From contig CBDCUO010000035.1 in the NCBI GenBank assembly GCA_965222705.1, forward strand, positions 186,001 through 250,000: 64,000 bases of DNA. The letters are read 5' to 3'. Under the pieces are notes generated by a model, which saw nothing but the letters and a program-made list of their open reading frames with translations, was not told the DNA's origin and ran no database searches. Position numbers and translations under genes: made by a program. This DNA is from JAFMDF01 sp965222705 (GTDB taxonomy: Bacteria; Bacteroidota; Bacteroidia; Chitinophagales; Saprospiraceae). Shown here one piece after another: positions 11,377-21,064 of the stretch; position 1 is the stretch's first letter; the number at the start of each line of letters is the position of its first letter.

Positions 11377-14214
11377 ATGAAAAAGCGGAATCCTTTTTTC
11401 CGATTAGGCCTCTGGCTATTTTTTGGCTTTCTATTTACCAATATAACAGCTCAGGACGTATGCAAGCCCGATTCTAGCCTATCTGACGCACCTATTGGCA
11501 TCTACCCTACTCCTTTTGACTCTATCGTTTTCCCCAATGGTGGATTAGCAGATTTTCCAGCTGTAATCGGTGAACCTTATGAATTAATTTTTACAATAAA
11601 ATTGGCGGATTCTGTTAATTTCACTGGATTTAATGTTGATTTAAACCATATACGTCTGCTACCTGAAGAAGGAATTATCGGCTTGCCAGGTGGCTTAGAT
11701 TATTCCTGTAATCCGCCTAGCTGTCTATTTCCGGATAGTATCTTGGGTTGTATATTAATTTCTGGCATACCTGGAGAAGGTAATTTTCCAGGAGATTATC
11801 ACATACAAATTCAGGCAGAAGTCAATGCCAATGATAATGATATTTTTGGTTTGAATTTTCCCTCTTCGCTCTTCCCGGGAGCGTACATTATAAACCTGAC
11901 TCGATCATCCGAAATAGATACGGACGAAGACGGTATCGACGATTCCCAAGACAATTGTGTCGATATACCCAACCCCGATCAAATAGACAATGATGAAGAC
12001 GGTTTTGGCCTGGCCTGTGATTGTGATGATTCTCCCGAAACAGGGACAAATTGCGCACTAGGTTGCCAGTCTTTTTACCTAGATGCAGACGGCGATGGCT
12101 TTGGCTCGCCAATGGATGCTCTTATTACCTGTATTGCTCCTGAAGGGTTTGTGGCTAATAATCTGGATTGCGATGATACCGATATTGGTATTAATCCTGC
12201 CGCAACAGAAATTTTAAGCAATGGTTTTGATGAAAATTGCAATGGACAGGTTGATGAAATCCAAAACTCCGAAGACCAAGATGAAGACGGCATCGAAGAT
12301 GGGCTTGACAATTGCCCAACGATTGCCAATGAGGATCAATTAGATGAAGATGGTGACGGCTTTGGCCTGGTCTGTGATTGCAATGATACGCTGTCTTTTG
12401 TCAACCCCAATGCCATTGAAATTCAGGACAATGAGATAGATGATGATTGCGATGGAGCCATTGATGAAGCCCCTGTTTTGGTAGATTCGGATATGGATGG
12501 GATTGTAGATTTAGAAGACAATTGCCCTACTATACCCAATCCCGACCAAATGGATGAAGATAAGGATGAGTTGGGTGCTGCTTGTGACTGCGACGACTCC
12601 CAATTGACCGGCTTTGATTGCTTTGAAAATTGCCTGGTTTTTTATGCAGATAATGATGGCGATGGCTATGGCAATGCCGAAATTTTCACAATGGCTTGCG
12701 TCGCTCCAGTGGGCTTTATTTCAAATGATAGAGATTGTGACGATTCCAATCCTCGTATCCATCCATCAACAGAAGAAATCCCCAATAATGGAATAGATGA
12801 TAATTGCAACGGACAAACGGACGAATCTGATGCTCCAATTAGTTGGTATCGGGATATGGATGGAGATGGTTTTGGCAACCCCCAATTGGATTCTATCTCC
12901 ATTGCTCAACCTAAAGGCTATGTAGCTAATCGGGAAGACTGTGATGACCACAATGACCTAATTTATGAAAATGCCATCGAAATAGTAGATAACCTGGACA
13001 ATAACTGCGACGGATTAGTGGATAACTTTGAAGGCCCTTGCGATGACCTTACAAATCCTGGAGTCATTGCTACCGACCAAATCGTCTGTCCGGAAAACCC
13101 TGACCCACAAGCCATCACCAATATCGAAGCACCGAGCGGAGGTAGCGGCAACTTAGAGGTAATGTGGATGATAACTACAGATGATCCCAATAGCGGAGAT
13201 GCTCAATGGCTTTTAATCCCTGGTTCACACGGGCTGGAATATGACCCTTTGCCCATTAATCAAACTACCTATTTTAGAAGATGTGCCAGACGCGAAGGTT
13301 GTAGTAAGTTTTTACAAGAAACAAATATTATCACCATCCTCTTTCGCCCAAATTGCGAAGAAGAGGAAGAAGAAATAATTATCGAAGAAGATCCTTGTCA
13401 AAATAGCGATTTGAGCGTTTCTTCAGAAGTTGTGGATCCAAGTTGTGATTCCTTGGATGGCCAAATTGATTTGACTGTCCGAGGAGGCGTTAAACCCTAT
13501 CTCTTTATTTGGGAGCCCGATTTTGGTAATGTAGAAGATTTGGATAGTTTAGGAGAAGGAATTTACAGTGCGACCATTTTGGATTCCCTTAATTGCTTTC
13601 AAAACTTTACCGTTAGACTTGTCAAACCGGATACCTGTACGGAAGCTCCACCAGAGTTAGGTCCGCGCGGATTTGAGTTTGGCAAAGTTCAGGCGACCAT
13701 TTTAGACAACAAACTTGTCTGGCTGGAATGGCAAACCCTCAATGAGCAAAAAGAAAGCCGCTATCTGTTAGAACATTCCAAAGAAGGCAGCCAATTTTTT
13801 GTTTTGCCCCAAATAATGACTGCTTATGGAAAACCTGCCAGTCATTATCAATTCAGTGATAAAAATCCATTCTTAGGCACCAGTTTTTACCGCATAAAGT
13901 ACCTCCAGTCCAACGGAGATTTTATCTACTCCCCCACCCTTCAAGTATTGGTACAACCTGATGGAACGCCCTTTGTTCTGGTTTATCCCAACCCTTTCCA
14001 AGAAGAGCTAACCATTGATTTTTTAAGCGCCTTGGAAGAAGAAGCAATGGTTTTGATAATAGATAATTTGGGGCAAATTTTGTATAAAAAAAGGATTGCT
14101 CCAGGAGAAATTAGAAATGTAATAAGTTTACCAAGCAATGCCAACGGTCTTCTCACAATACAAATAATAAAGAACCAGGAAAAGATTGTGAAAAAGATAT
14201 TAAAAACCGAATAA
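11377..14214 (+). CDS. T9SS type A secreted protein with MopE / thrombospondin type 3 calcium-binding repeats
   Basis: A signal peptide ends 'NITAQ'. Residues ~25-180 are a non-repetitive domain. Residues ~180-550 alternate thrombospondin type 3 units ('DTDEDGIDDSQDNC', 'DEDGDGFGLVCDCND') with the 'putative metal-binding motif' found in MopE ('DADGDGFG', 'NPAATEI', 'IDDNCNGQ'), so the protein should bind many Ca2+ ions and possibly other metals. Residues ~675-750 form a SprB-repeat-like unit ('GQIDLTVRGGVKPYLFIWE'). The C-terminus ('VYPNPFQEELTIDF' to 'IVKKILKTE') is a type A sorting domain that directs T9SS export and surface attachment. An acidic patch of consecutive Glu lies at about residues 661-672. 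The role is surface adhesion or matrix, by inference. Confidence 0.88.
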   Translation: MKKRNPFFRLGLWLFFGFLFTNITAQDVCKPDSSLSDAPIGIYPTPFDSIVFPNGGLADFPAVIGEPYELIFTIKLADSVNFTGFNVDLNHIRLLPEEGIIGLPGGLDYSCNPPSCLFPDSILGCILISGIPGEGNFPGDYHIQIQAEVNANDNDIFGLNFPSSLFPGAYIINLTRSSEIDTDEDGIDDSQDNCVDIPNPDQIDNDEDGFGLACDCDDSPETGTNCALGCQSFYLDADGDGFGSPMDALITCIAPEGFVANNLDCDDTDIGINPAATEILSNGFDENCNGQVDEIQNSEDQDEDGIEDGLDNCPTIANEDQLDEDGDGFGLVCDCNDTLSFVNPNAIEIQDNEIDDDCDGAIDEAPVLVDSDMDGIVDLEDNCPTIPNPDQMDEDKDELGAACDCDDSQLTGFDCFENCLVFYADNDGDGYGNAEIFTMACVAPVGFISNDRDCDDSNPRIHPSTEEIPNNGIDDNCNGQTDESDAPISWYRDMDGDGFGNPQLDSISIAQPKGYVANREDCDDHNDLIYENAIEIVDNLDNNCDGLVDNFEGPCDDLTNPGVIATDQIVCPENPDPQAITNIEAPSGGSGNLEVMWMITTDDPNSGDAQWLLIPGSHGLEYDPLPINQTTYFRRCARREGCSKFLQETNIITILFRPNCEEEEEEIIIEEDPCQNSDLSVSSEVVDPSCDSLDGQIDLTVRGGVKPYLFIWEPDFGNVEDLDSLGEGIYSATILDSLNCFQNFTVRLVKPDTCTEAPPELGPRGFEFGKVQATILDNKLVWLEWQTLNEQKESRYLLEHSKEGSQFFVLPQIMTAYGKPASHYQFSDKNPFLGTSFYRIKYLQSNGDFIYSPTLQVLVQPDGTPFVLVYPNPFQEELTIDFLSALEEEAMVLIIDNLGQILYKKRIAPGEIRNVISLPSNANGLLTIQIIKNQEKIVKKILKTE

Positions 14215-14533
14215 TCTTCCACCAAAAACCAACACCTGGCTACGAATGCCAAGCAGTTCTGTCTTGAAGAAAAGGATTTTAAATAGAAAATCAGCTTAAA
14301 TCCTTATATTGTGTTCTCAACCTAAACGCTGGTTTTTCTTTTTTTACCACGAGAATACTTTTTAATAATAGAAAAATTTTGACTGGTTTAAACTCATTTC
14401 AGTCATTAGACTTTATTCTAAAAATTTTCGTATGAGCATTTTCCAAACCACTAATTGAGGACAGTTTGTGGACTGGCGCATACAAGCCCGAACAAGGTCT
14501 ATTGACTTAAAAGTAAAATTCCTACTGCAAAAA
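14215..14533. other. Intergenic spacer, nothing recognised
   Basis: An AT-rich spacer between two plus-strand genes. No stable hairpin with a T tract and no gene are seen. The frame of the downstream gene is open back to a GTG at 14468, so the last ~65 bases could be coding if that start is used. Confidence 0.4.
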
Positions 14534-17500
14534 ATGGCTTCACCCAAGAATCTCTATCGGTTCAGGCTGCGCTTGGCGGGCTTGTTTATTTTAGTAACCT
14601 GCGCTTGCTTCGGTTCTTTGTTTACCCAAAATCGCCACTTGGATAGCCTCAAAAGTATCCTAGATCAAACCAATTCTTTTCAAGAAAAATCAAGCCTTCT
14701 AAATCAAATTGCCAATACAGCCATAAGCGAAAAAGCTTATTCTGTTTCTAAATATTATGCCCGACAAGGCATTGATTTGGCTCTCCAATTAAACAATCAG
14801 GAGGCTGAGTTAGATGCCCGAAAAACGCTCGCCCGAGCTTATTATTACGAATTGAATCGGGATTCTGCCTCCTTCTTCTTAGATGATTTTCTTCAATTGG
14901 CCTTAGTCCTGCAAAACCAAGCTGGTTTAGGCTGGGGATATAATTTTTACGGACTTATCTATAAAAACAAAGGCGCCTATACTGAAGCTGCTAATTATTT
15001 TGAAAAAAGTCTGAAAATAAGAGAAAAAGCGGGGAATCTCGACGGCGTAGCAGCCTGTTATAATAATCTGGGGTTGGTCCATAATAAAATTGGCAATTAT
15101 GAAGAAGCTATAGAGTATTTCCTAAAAAGTTTGGAAATAAGAAAAACACAAAAAGCGGAAAAGCGTATTGCTAATCTCCACCTGAATATTGGCAATTTGC
15201 ATAACCAAATTGGAGATTATCCTAAAGGCTTAGAATATCATTTGAAAGTCTTAGCCCATTATGAAGTGACTAAAGACAAGTGGGGGCTGGCTGCTATCTA
15301 CAATAGCCTTGGAAACAATCACAAAGATCAAGGAAATACTCAAAAAGCACTGGATTACTACCAAAAAAGTTTAGTCATCGCTAGAGAAATAACCGATAAA
15401 CCCTTGATTTCTACCACCTTAGGAAATATTGGCAATTTATATGGTCATTCGGGAAACTTAGAAAAAAAGAAGGAATATCTACTGCAGTCACTAGCTATTG
15501 AAAAAGAGCTAGGCAATCTAAACGGCATTGCTCGGTCTTATTTAAATCTGGGTATAACCTTGGCAGAACTACAGGAATATCCAGAAGCCTTGAGTTATCT
15601 CTCTGAAAGCAATCGAATTTATAAAGGGCAAAATGCAACGATTCATATAGCCAATGCCGATATTGAAATGGGAAAAGTTTATCTGAACATGAGTAATTTG
15701 CAGCAAGCTCTCATTGCCCTTCAGAATGGGTTAGCTATCGCTAAGGAAAAAGGCAATTGGGTCATGCAGAAAGCAGCTTATCAGGGGCTAGCAACTACTT
15801 ATCAACGGCTGCATAATTATCCAAAAGCCTATGAAAGTTTTCAATCATATGCCGCTGCAAAAGACAGTCTGCTCAATACGGAAAAAACGGAACAATTGGC
15901 TAGGTTAGCTGCTCAATACGAGCATGAAAAAAGCCGAACAGCCCTTCAAAAATTACGGGCAGAAAATATGGCAGAACAATTGGAAATGAGTGAACAACTT
16001 CGGGATCGAAACCTAATTGTGGGCATTGCGCTGGTTGCCGTAGTCATTTTGTCCGCCTTGTATTTGTTGTTCCGCTATCGGCAAAAGAAAAAAGAAGCGA
16101 CCCATGAGAAAAAACGAGTAGAGGAATTGCTTCGCATTGACCAACTCAAAGATCAGTTTTTGGCTAATACTTCTCATGAGTTGAGGACTCCCCTCAATGG
16201 CATTATTGGGATCGCAGCCTCTCTGGAAAATGGCATTGCCGGAGATTTGCCGACTAAAGCCAAAGAAAACCTTCACTTAATAACCGCAAGTGGCAAGCGA
16301 TTATCTAACCTGATTAACGATATTTTGGATTTTTCCAAACTCAAAAATGCAGACCTCAAACTGGAATTAAAACCAGTTGACCTCGCTGCAGTTACGAAGA
16401 TTGTCTTTGCATTGTCGCGCCCTTTGCTCCAAAATAAGCCCATTGAATTAATCAATCAATTGCCCGATGATGCTCCTTTAGTAAACGCAGATGAAAATAG
16501 AATCCAACAAATTCTGCATAATTTGATAGGCAATGCCATTAAATTTACAGAAAAAGGAAGCATCCGAGTTTTTGGCAAGCCTAAAGGTAATTTTTTTGAA
16601 ATTACGGTATCTGACACCGGAATAGGCATCCCTAAAGAAAAACACAAAAGCATTTTTAATTCTTTTGAACAATTGGATGGCACTAGTACCCGCAAATATG
16701 GCGGAACTGGATTAGGGTTAAGTGTAAGCAAACAGTTAATTGACCTACATCAAGGTCGAATTACTGTAGAATCAAAACCGGGAAAAGGATCCGCCTTCAC
16801 TTTTACGCTACCACTTAGCCAAACTCAAAAAATTAAAGGGAAGCCTTCCTCTATAGTTGTGCCCGAATCCAAAAACAAACCTCCGGAAATTATACGATCT
16901 AATAAAAATGGGACTGCTCCCGTTTCGCCCAAAATTAAAGCAAACAAGATTGAAGAAATTAGAATACTCATAGTTGACGATGAGCCAGTTAATCGGCAAG
17001 TATTGGAAAATCATCTGCAATTAGAGGGTTACGACTCCATACAAGCAACCAATGGTCAAGAAGCACTGGATTTGATAGAAAGCGGGCAACATTTTGATTT
17101 GATTATTCTGGACATCATGATGCCTCGACTATCGGGCTATGAGGTTTGCACCAAATTAAGAGAGCGATTTTCCCCCATTGAAATGCCCATTATTATGCTC
17201 ACCGCCAAAAACGGAGTCGTTGATCTAGTAGAAGGCTTTGAAGTAGGAGCTAACGATTATCTAACCAAGCCTTTTTCTAAAGATGAGTTAATTAGCCGGA
17301 TCCAAACACACCTCAATTTATACCGCCTTAATAAAGCGAGTGACCGGTTTGTTCCTCACGAATTTTTACGGGCCATTGGTAAAGAATCCATTTCGGAGCT
17401 CAAACTAGGGGACCATGTTTCAAAAAATGTAACGGTTATGTTTGCCGATATCCGAGATTATACACCCCTCTCGGAACAAATGACCCCAGAAGAAAACTTT

Positions 17501-18196
17501 AAGTTTGTCAACGCCTTTTTAGGACGACTTGGTCCTTATGTACGTCAAAACAGGGGTTTTATCAACCAATTTTTAGGGGATGGATTTATGGCCATTTTTC
17601 CTTATTCAGAAAATTATGCCCTCAAAGCAGCCATTGAAATCCAACACAAACTGAATGAGTATAATGGAGAAAGAAAAAAATTGGGGCGAAAACCCATTCA
17701 GCTAGGTATTGGTATGAATGCAGGCCCACTTATCATGGGCATTATTGGTGACGATACGCGCACGGACCCTGCTACCATTTCGGATACAGTCAACACTGCA
17801 TCCAGAATGGAAGGGCTAACCAAACACTACGGAGTCAATATCATCGTTAGTGAAGCTTTTATACAACGGCTCGAAAATCGAGCGCATTTGCATTTTCGCT
17901 ACCTCGGCAAGGTCCGGGTGAAAGGCAAAGAAAAAGTAACTGGAATCTACGAGTGCTTTGAAGGTGATGAGCCAGAAGCTCAATCCCTTAAATTAATCAC
18001 CCTGGAAATTTTTGAAAAGGGTATCCATTTCTTTTTAGAAGGCAACTTCAAAGAAGCGTGCGTTCAATTTCAGTATGTTCTTGAAGAAAACGAAGCAGAT
18101 AAAGTTACGCAGTATTTTTTCAAAAAATGTACCAGTTTCATTCAAAACGGTGCTCCGGACCAATGGAGCGGAATTGACCTATTGTATGACCAATAA
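14534..18196 (+). CDS. TPR - histidine kinase - receiver - class III adenylate cyclase fusion
   Basis: ATG 14534 gives a 1220-residue protein with a signal/anchor segment ('LAGLFILVTCACFG'). About eight TPR repeats fill residues ~110-440, a coiled segment follows, and one membrane span lies at ~494-515. The HisKA domain has phospho-acceptor His548 in 'ANTSHELRTPLNG', followed by an HATPase ('DTGIGIP', 'GGTGLGLSV'). A receiver follows with Asp860 in 'LIILDIMMP'. A class III nucleotide cyclase closes the protein: metal-binding Asp972 in 'FADIRDYT' and Asp1016 in 'FLGDGFMA', then 'ISDTVNTASRMEGLTK'. That last motif is typical of class IIIb cyclases, as in cyanobacterial CyaC. The usual substrate-specifying Lys before 'FLGD' is Gln1012 here. 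It probably senses an envelope signal through the periplasmic TPRs and makes cAMP, but catalysis is unproven. Confidence 0.9.
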   Translation: MASPKNLYRFRLRLAGLFILVTCACFGSLFTQNRHLDSLKSILDQTNSFQEKSSLLNQIANTAISEKAYSVSKYYARQGIDLALQLNNQEAELDARKTLARAYYYELNRDSASFFLDDFLQLALVLQNQAGLGWGYNFYGLIYKNKGAYTEAANYFEKSLKIREKAGNLDGVAACYNNLGLVHNKIGNYEEAIEYFLKSLEIRKTQKAEKRIANLHLNIGNLHNQIGDYPKGLEYHLKVLAHYEVTKDKWGLAAIYNSLGNNHKDQGNTQKALDYYQKSLVIAREITDKPLISTTLGNIGNLYGHSGNLEKKKEYLLQSLAIEKELGNLNGIARSYLNLGITLAELQEYPEALSYLSESNRIYKGQNATIHIANADIEMGKVYLNMSNLQQALIALQNGLAIAKEKGNWVMQKAAYQGLATTYQRLHNYPKAYESFQSYAAAKDSLLNTEKTEQLARLAAQYEHEKSRTALQKLRAENMAEQLEMSEQLRDRNLIVGIALVAVVILSALYLLFRYRQKKKEATHEKKRVEELLRIDQLKDQFLANTSHELRTPLNGIIGIAASLENGIAGDLPTKAKENLHLITASGKRLSNLINDILDFSKLKNADLKLELKPVDLAAVTKIVFALSRPLLQNKPIELINQLPDDAPLVNADENRIQQILHNLIGNAIKFTEKGSIRVFGKPKGNFFEITVSDTGIGIPKEKHKSIFNSFEQLDGTSTRKYGGTGLGLSVSKQLIDLHQGRITVESKPGKGSAFTFTLPLSQTQKIKGKPSSIVVPESKNKPPEIIRSNKNGTAPVSPKIKANKIEEIRILIVDDEPVNRQVLENHLQLEGYDSIQATNGQEALDLIESGQHFDLIILDIMMPRLSGYEVCTKLRERFSPIEMPIIMLTAKNGVVDLVEGFEVGANDYLTKPFSKDELISRIQTHLNLYRLNKASDRFVPHEFLRAIGKESISELKLGDHVSKNVTVMFADIRDYTPLSEQMTPEENFKFVNAFLGRLGPYVRQNRGFINQFLGDGFMAIFPYSENYALKAAIEIQHKLNEYNGERKKLGRKPIQLGIGMNAGPLIMGIIGDDTRTDPATISDTVNTASRMEGLTKHYGVNIIVSEAFIQRLENRAHLHFRYLGKVRVKGKEKVTGIYECFEGDEPEAQSLKLITLEIFEKGIHFFLEGNFKEACVQFQYVLEENEADKVTQYFFKKCTSFIQNGAPDQWSGIDLLYDQ

Positions 18197-18201
18197 GGCT
18201 C

Positions 18202-18975
18202 TTACTCCTCCTCTGACTCTGCCTCTCCATTGACTTCCGGGTCGCCTACTTCAAAAAGGATTCTATCTTTCCCGTTTGCATTGCTTACCTTTGGTCGAAT
18301 CACCGGAATAATGTAGGCGCTTTTATCTATAGTGAAAGATAAGGTTTCAGCGGAATTATCCGGGTCTTTAGGATTGAGGGTAGCCAGCAAATTACCGCTT
18401 CGACTATCAAAAATGGCAACAATAGTATTTCCTTGATTAGTATTCCGGCTAATTCGAATGGTCGCTGTATTGGTGCTCGAAGCTTCTACTTTTAAAAATT
18501 GCTGCTTATTCGTAAAAGGAGTTGCTGCATTTCGAGCAGTATGTATTTCATTATTAGCTACTTGGAATATCACAGGGGGCTGGTTGGAAGGGCTTGTATT
18601 GGAAGGAGCTGCATTCTGATAAGTCAGCGTTACCGTAGCGTCGTCGTTATTATTTTCTCCTCCATTTTGTCCAAAACTGTATGTTTTAACATTTCCATTG
18701 GCATTAATTTTATACAATTTCGGAATGGCTAATAATAACCCTGAACGGCCAACTGCCCGACGATTGGTACTATTAGCTGCCAATCTTTCAGAATTTTGAT
18801 TATCCGTAGTAATCAGGTTAATAGCGGTCAGCTTGGTAGTAACCGTAAACTTAACTAGTTTGTTCTGACTAGGCGTTCTGGAGTAGTAAAGGTCAGCAGG
18901 CATTTTAAGCCGAAGGTTTTGAGCCATTAAATTGGCAGAAAAAATGATCAGAAAAAAAAGGAAGATGTTTCTCAT
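18202..18975 (-). CDS. Secreted hypothetical protein (257 aa)
   Basis: ATG 18975 places a signal peptide first ('MRNIFLFFLIIFSANLMAQ'); the frame extends further upstream to 19077 without sense. The mature protein is Thr/Asn-rich with many beta-prone segments ('ATVTLTYQN', 'TATIRISRNTNQGNTIVAIFD') and an acidic tail ending in a run of Glu. No Cys, membrane span or sorting domain is evident and I recognise no family. It converges tail-to-tail with the kinase-cyclase gene, with only 5 bases between stop codons. Confidence 0.65.
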   Translation of the reverse strand: MRNIFLFFLIIFSANLMAQNLRLKMPADLYYSRTPSQNKLVKFTVTTKLTAINLITTDNQNSERLAANSTNRRAVGRSGLLLAIPKLYKINANGNVKTYSFGQNGGENNNDDATVTLTYQNAAPSNTSPSNQPPVIFQVANNEIHTARNAATPFTNKQQFLKVEASSTNTATIRISRNTNQGNTIVAIFDSRSGNLLATLNPKDPDNSAETLSFTIDKSAYIIPVIRPKVSNANGKDRILFEVGDPEVNGEAESEEE

Positions 18976-19223
18976 AGTAAGGGTTTTTATTAAAAAAAAT
19001 GTTTTATTAAATAGAAATGCGTTCCTTTTAGGAAAATTCAGTCCGTAATGATAAAATTTCTTTTTGAAAAAAAGCACAAATAGGCTTGAAATTTAACAAG
19101 GATCTTTTCTAAAAGAATCAATATCTTTTGAGAGTGTTACATTTAAGAGAGGAATATATATAGTGACGAATGCTTTAGATATTTCACCACAGAGGCTAGT
19201 AGAGTAATTCTCTTGATGTTTTC

Positions 19224-20477
19224 TTAAGCTCGGATGGCATCTACCGGATTCATGTTGGCTGCTTGTGCAGCGGGAATAATACCGGCTAATATACCCGTGA
19301 TAATGGAAACTGTCAGCCCCAAGATAATATTTCCCATATCTAGGTATAATTCAAAATTAATAGCAGCCGTCAAACCCTTTAGTACCAACCAAATCAAACC
19401 CATACCCATCAAACCACCAATCACACAAAGCATGACTGATTCGATTAAAAATTCTAATAAAATAACATATCGCTTTGCACCCAATGCTTTTTTTATACCA
19501 ATCAAATTGGTTCGTTCTTTTACCGACACGAACATAATATTCGCTACGCTAAATACCCCCACTATCAATGCGAAAATGCCAATGATAAATCCGGCTGTAT
19601 TCAGTACGCCAAACACGCCATCCAGCAATTTACTCAGTAAGGACAACTCATTTAAGGCAAAATTATCTTCCTCTTTGGGCTTCAATTTTCTACTGGCGCG
19701 GATCACGCCCCGCATTTCATCCTTCAAATCTTCCAGGCTAACCCCTTCTTTAGCCTTGGCACTAATGTTGCCGCCAAGGATAGAACCATCACTCAGATTA
19801 GCCATTTTTCTCGCCAAGCCATAATTAATAACCATTCCTTCGTCAAAATTCATAACGCTAACCAAATCGTCCCCTGACTTTTCCAATACACCGATGACTT
19901 CCAATTTTTGCCCTCCTACTTTTATTCTTTTTCCAATGGGTTCAACTTGTCCGAAAAGTTCCTCTGCAATCGTATGTCCAAGAACGACCTTTGTTGCCCC
20001 TGTGTACATTTCGGTTGGGGAGAAGTAACGCCCTTTTCCAAACTCAAAGCTAAATAACTCTTCGCTATCCTCTGTTACTCCCACCAAAAAGCCGCCTTCT
20101 ACACTGCTGGATTTGTATTTAGCCGTTTTTATACCTACCACAACAAAATAAGATACCAAATCTGCTGATTTCACCTTTGTCTGAATGGCTCTAAAGTCTT
20201 TATGGTTGGGCTTAGGCCGCCGCATCCATTTCCAATAATTATGCCCGGGGTCCTCTGCCCAGGTAAAGCGATCCACATAAATCACATCATTTCCCAGTTT
20301 ATCAAAACTGGAGCGTACATTGTCTTCTAGCGAATCCACTGCAGACAAAACACCAATAATACAAAAGATGCCTATAGACACCCCCAAAAGGGATAAAAAA
20401 CTCCGCATCTTATTGCTCATCAAAGATTGCCAGGCCTGCCGAAAACTTTCGGTAATGACTTTGATAATTGTAATCAT
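19224..20477 (-). CDS. ABC transporter permease, MacB/FtsX family
   Basis: A 417-residue protein starting 'MITIIKVITESFRQAWQSL'. Topology is the MacB/LolC type: one N-terminal membrane span ('SFLSLLGVSIGIFCIIGVL'), a large periplasmic MacB-core domain (~45-270) and three C-terminal spans ('GFIIGIFALIVGVFSVANI', 'VILLEFLIESVMLCVIGGLMG', 'IILGLTVSIITGILAGIIPA'). 'KALGAKR' before the second of these and the ending 'AAQAANMNPVDAIRA' are hallmarks of the family. Members move lipoproteins, peptides or drugs across the envelope by mechanotransmission and need an ATPase partner, which is not encoded nearby. Substrate unknown. Confidence 0.9.
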   Translation of the reverse strand: MITIIKVITESFRQAWQSLMSNKMRSFLSLLGVSIGIFCIIGVLSAVDSLEDNVRSSFDKLGNDVIYVDRFTWAEDPGHNYWKWMRRPKPNHKDFRAIQTKVKSADLVSYFVVVGIKTAKYKSSSVEGGFLVGVTEDSEELFSFEFGKGRYFSPTEMYTGATKVVLGHTIAEELFGQVEPIGKRIKVGGQKLEVIGVLEKSGDDLVSVMNFDEGMVINYGLARKMANLSDGSILGGNISAKAKEGVSLEDLKDEMRGVIRASRKLKPKEEDNFALNELSLLSKLLDGVFGVLNTAGFIIGIFALIVGVFSVANIMFVSVKERTNLIGIKKALGAKRYVILLEFLIESVMLCVIGGLMGMGLIWLVLKGLTAAINFELYLDMGNIILGLTVSIITGILAGIIPAAQAANMNPVDAIRA

Positions 20478-21064
20478 AAAAGAGTGATAAGTAAAAACGG
20501 CAAATACGGAAAAATCATTTCTTCTCCAACCACAAAGGTAAATTTGAACCTAAAGTTAGTAGAAAGCATTCTATTTTAAATAAATGATTCGATCAATATC
20601 ACATAATTCTCTGCTAATGGCAATAATAGCACAAATAGAATAGCAAAGAAGTGCCAATTTTTATTTTCATCTCTTCTGAACTAAACTTTTGAAAATATTC
20701 GCGGTATCAAAACTAGAGAAGAAAATGGAAAGGATCAGGTTGATATTTTCAAAAAACCAGACATTTCTTATCTTTGCGTTCATTTTCCAAAATTGAAATC
20801 CAAAACTGACTGATTAGGAGTTTTTTGGAAAGTTTTTATTCTAAACATATAAAAAACAAAGTATTGACTTTCAGCACTTTACAACTTCATATTTTATTTT
20901 CCTGATACAGCAAATTTTATTTAAAAAAAAAATGGATATTGGAATTTCGCCAATAGTTAGGTAATGATCTCCAATAGATGCCATTTTTTAGTCTTAGATT
21001 TGTACTCTTTGACTATATGAGAACATAATTTTAGTCAAAAACTTACATATAATACTAATATTGA
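20478..21064. other. Intergenic gap between divergent ABC permease and queA
   Basis: An AT-rich spacer with no coding frame that I trust. The only signal of note is a Bacteroidota-type -7 box, reported separately. A long A run lies near 20922-20931. Confidence 0.45.
20746..20776 (+). promoter_or_regulatory. Candidate Bacteroidota-type promoter
   Basis: TATCTTTG at 20769-20776 matches the Bacteroidota -7 consensus TAnnTTTG. A TTTT at 20746-20749, 19 bases upstream, matches three of four bases of the -33 TTTG box. It would start a transcript about 280 bases before queA, leaving a long leader. This is a consensus match only. Confidence 0.3.

Noticed and set aside
19234..19824. 196-codon plus-strand frame inside the ABC permease gene
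   Set aside because: Antisense shadow of a conserved membrane protein; low-complexity Pro/Ile/Asn composition.
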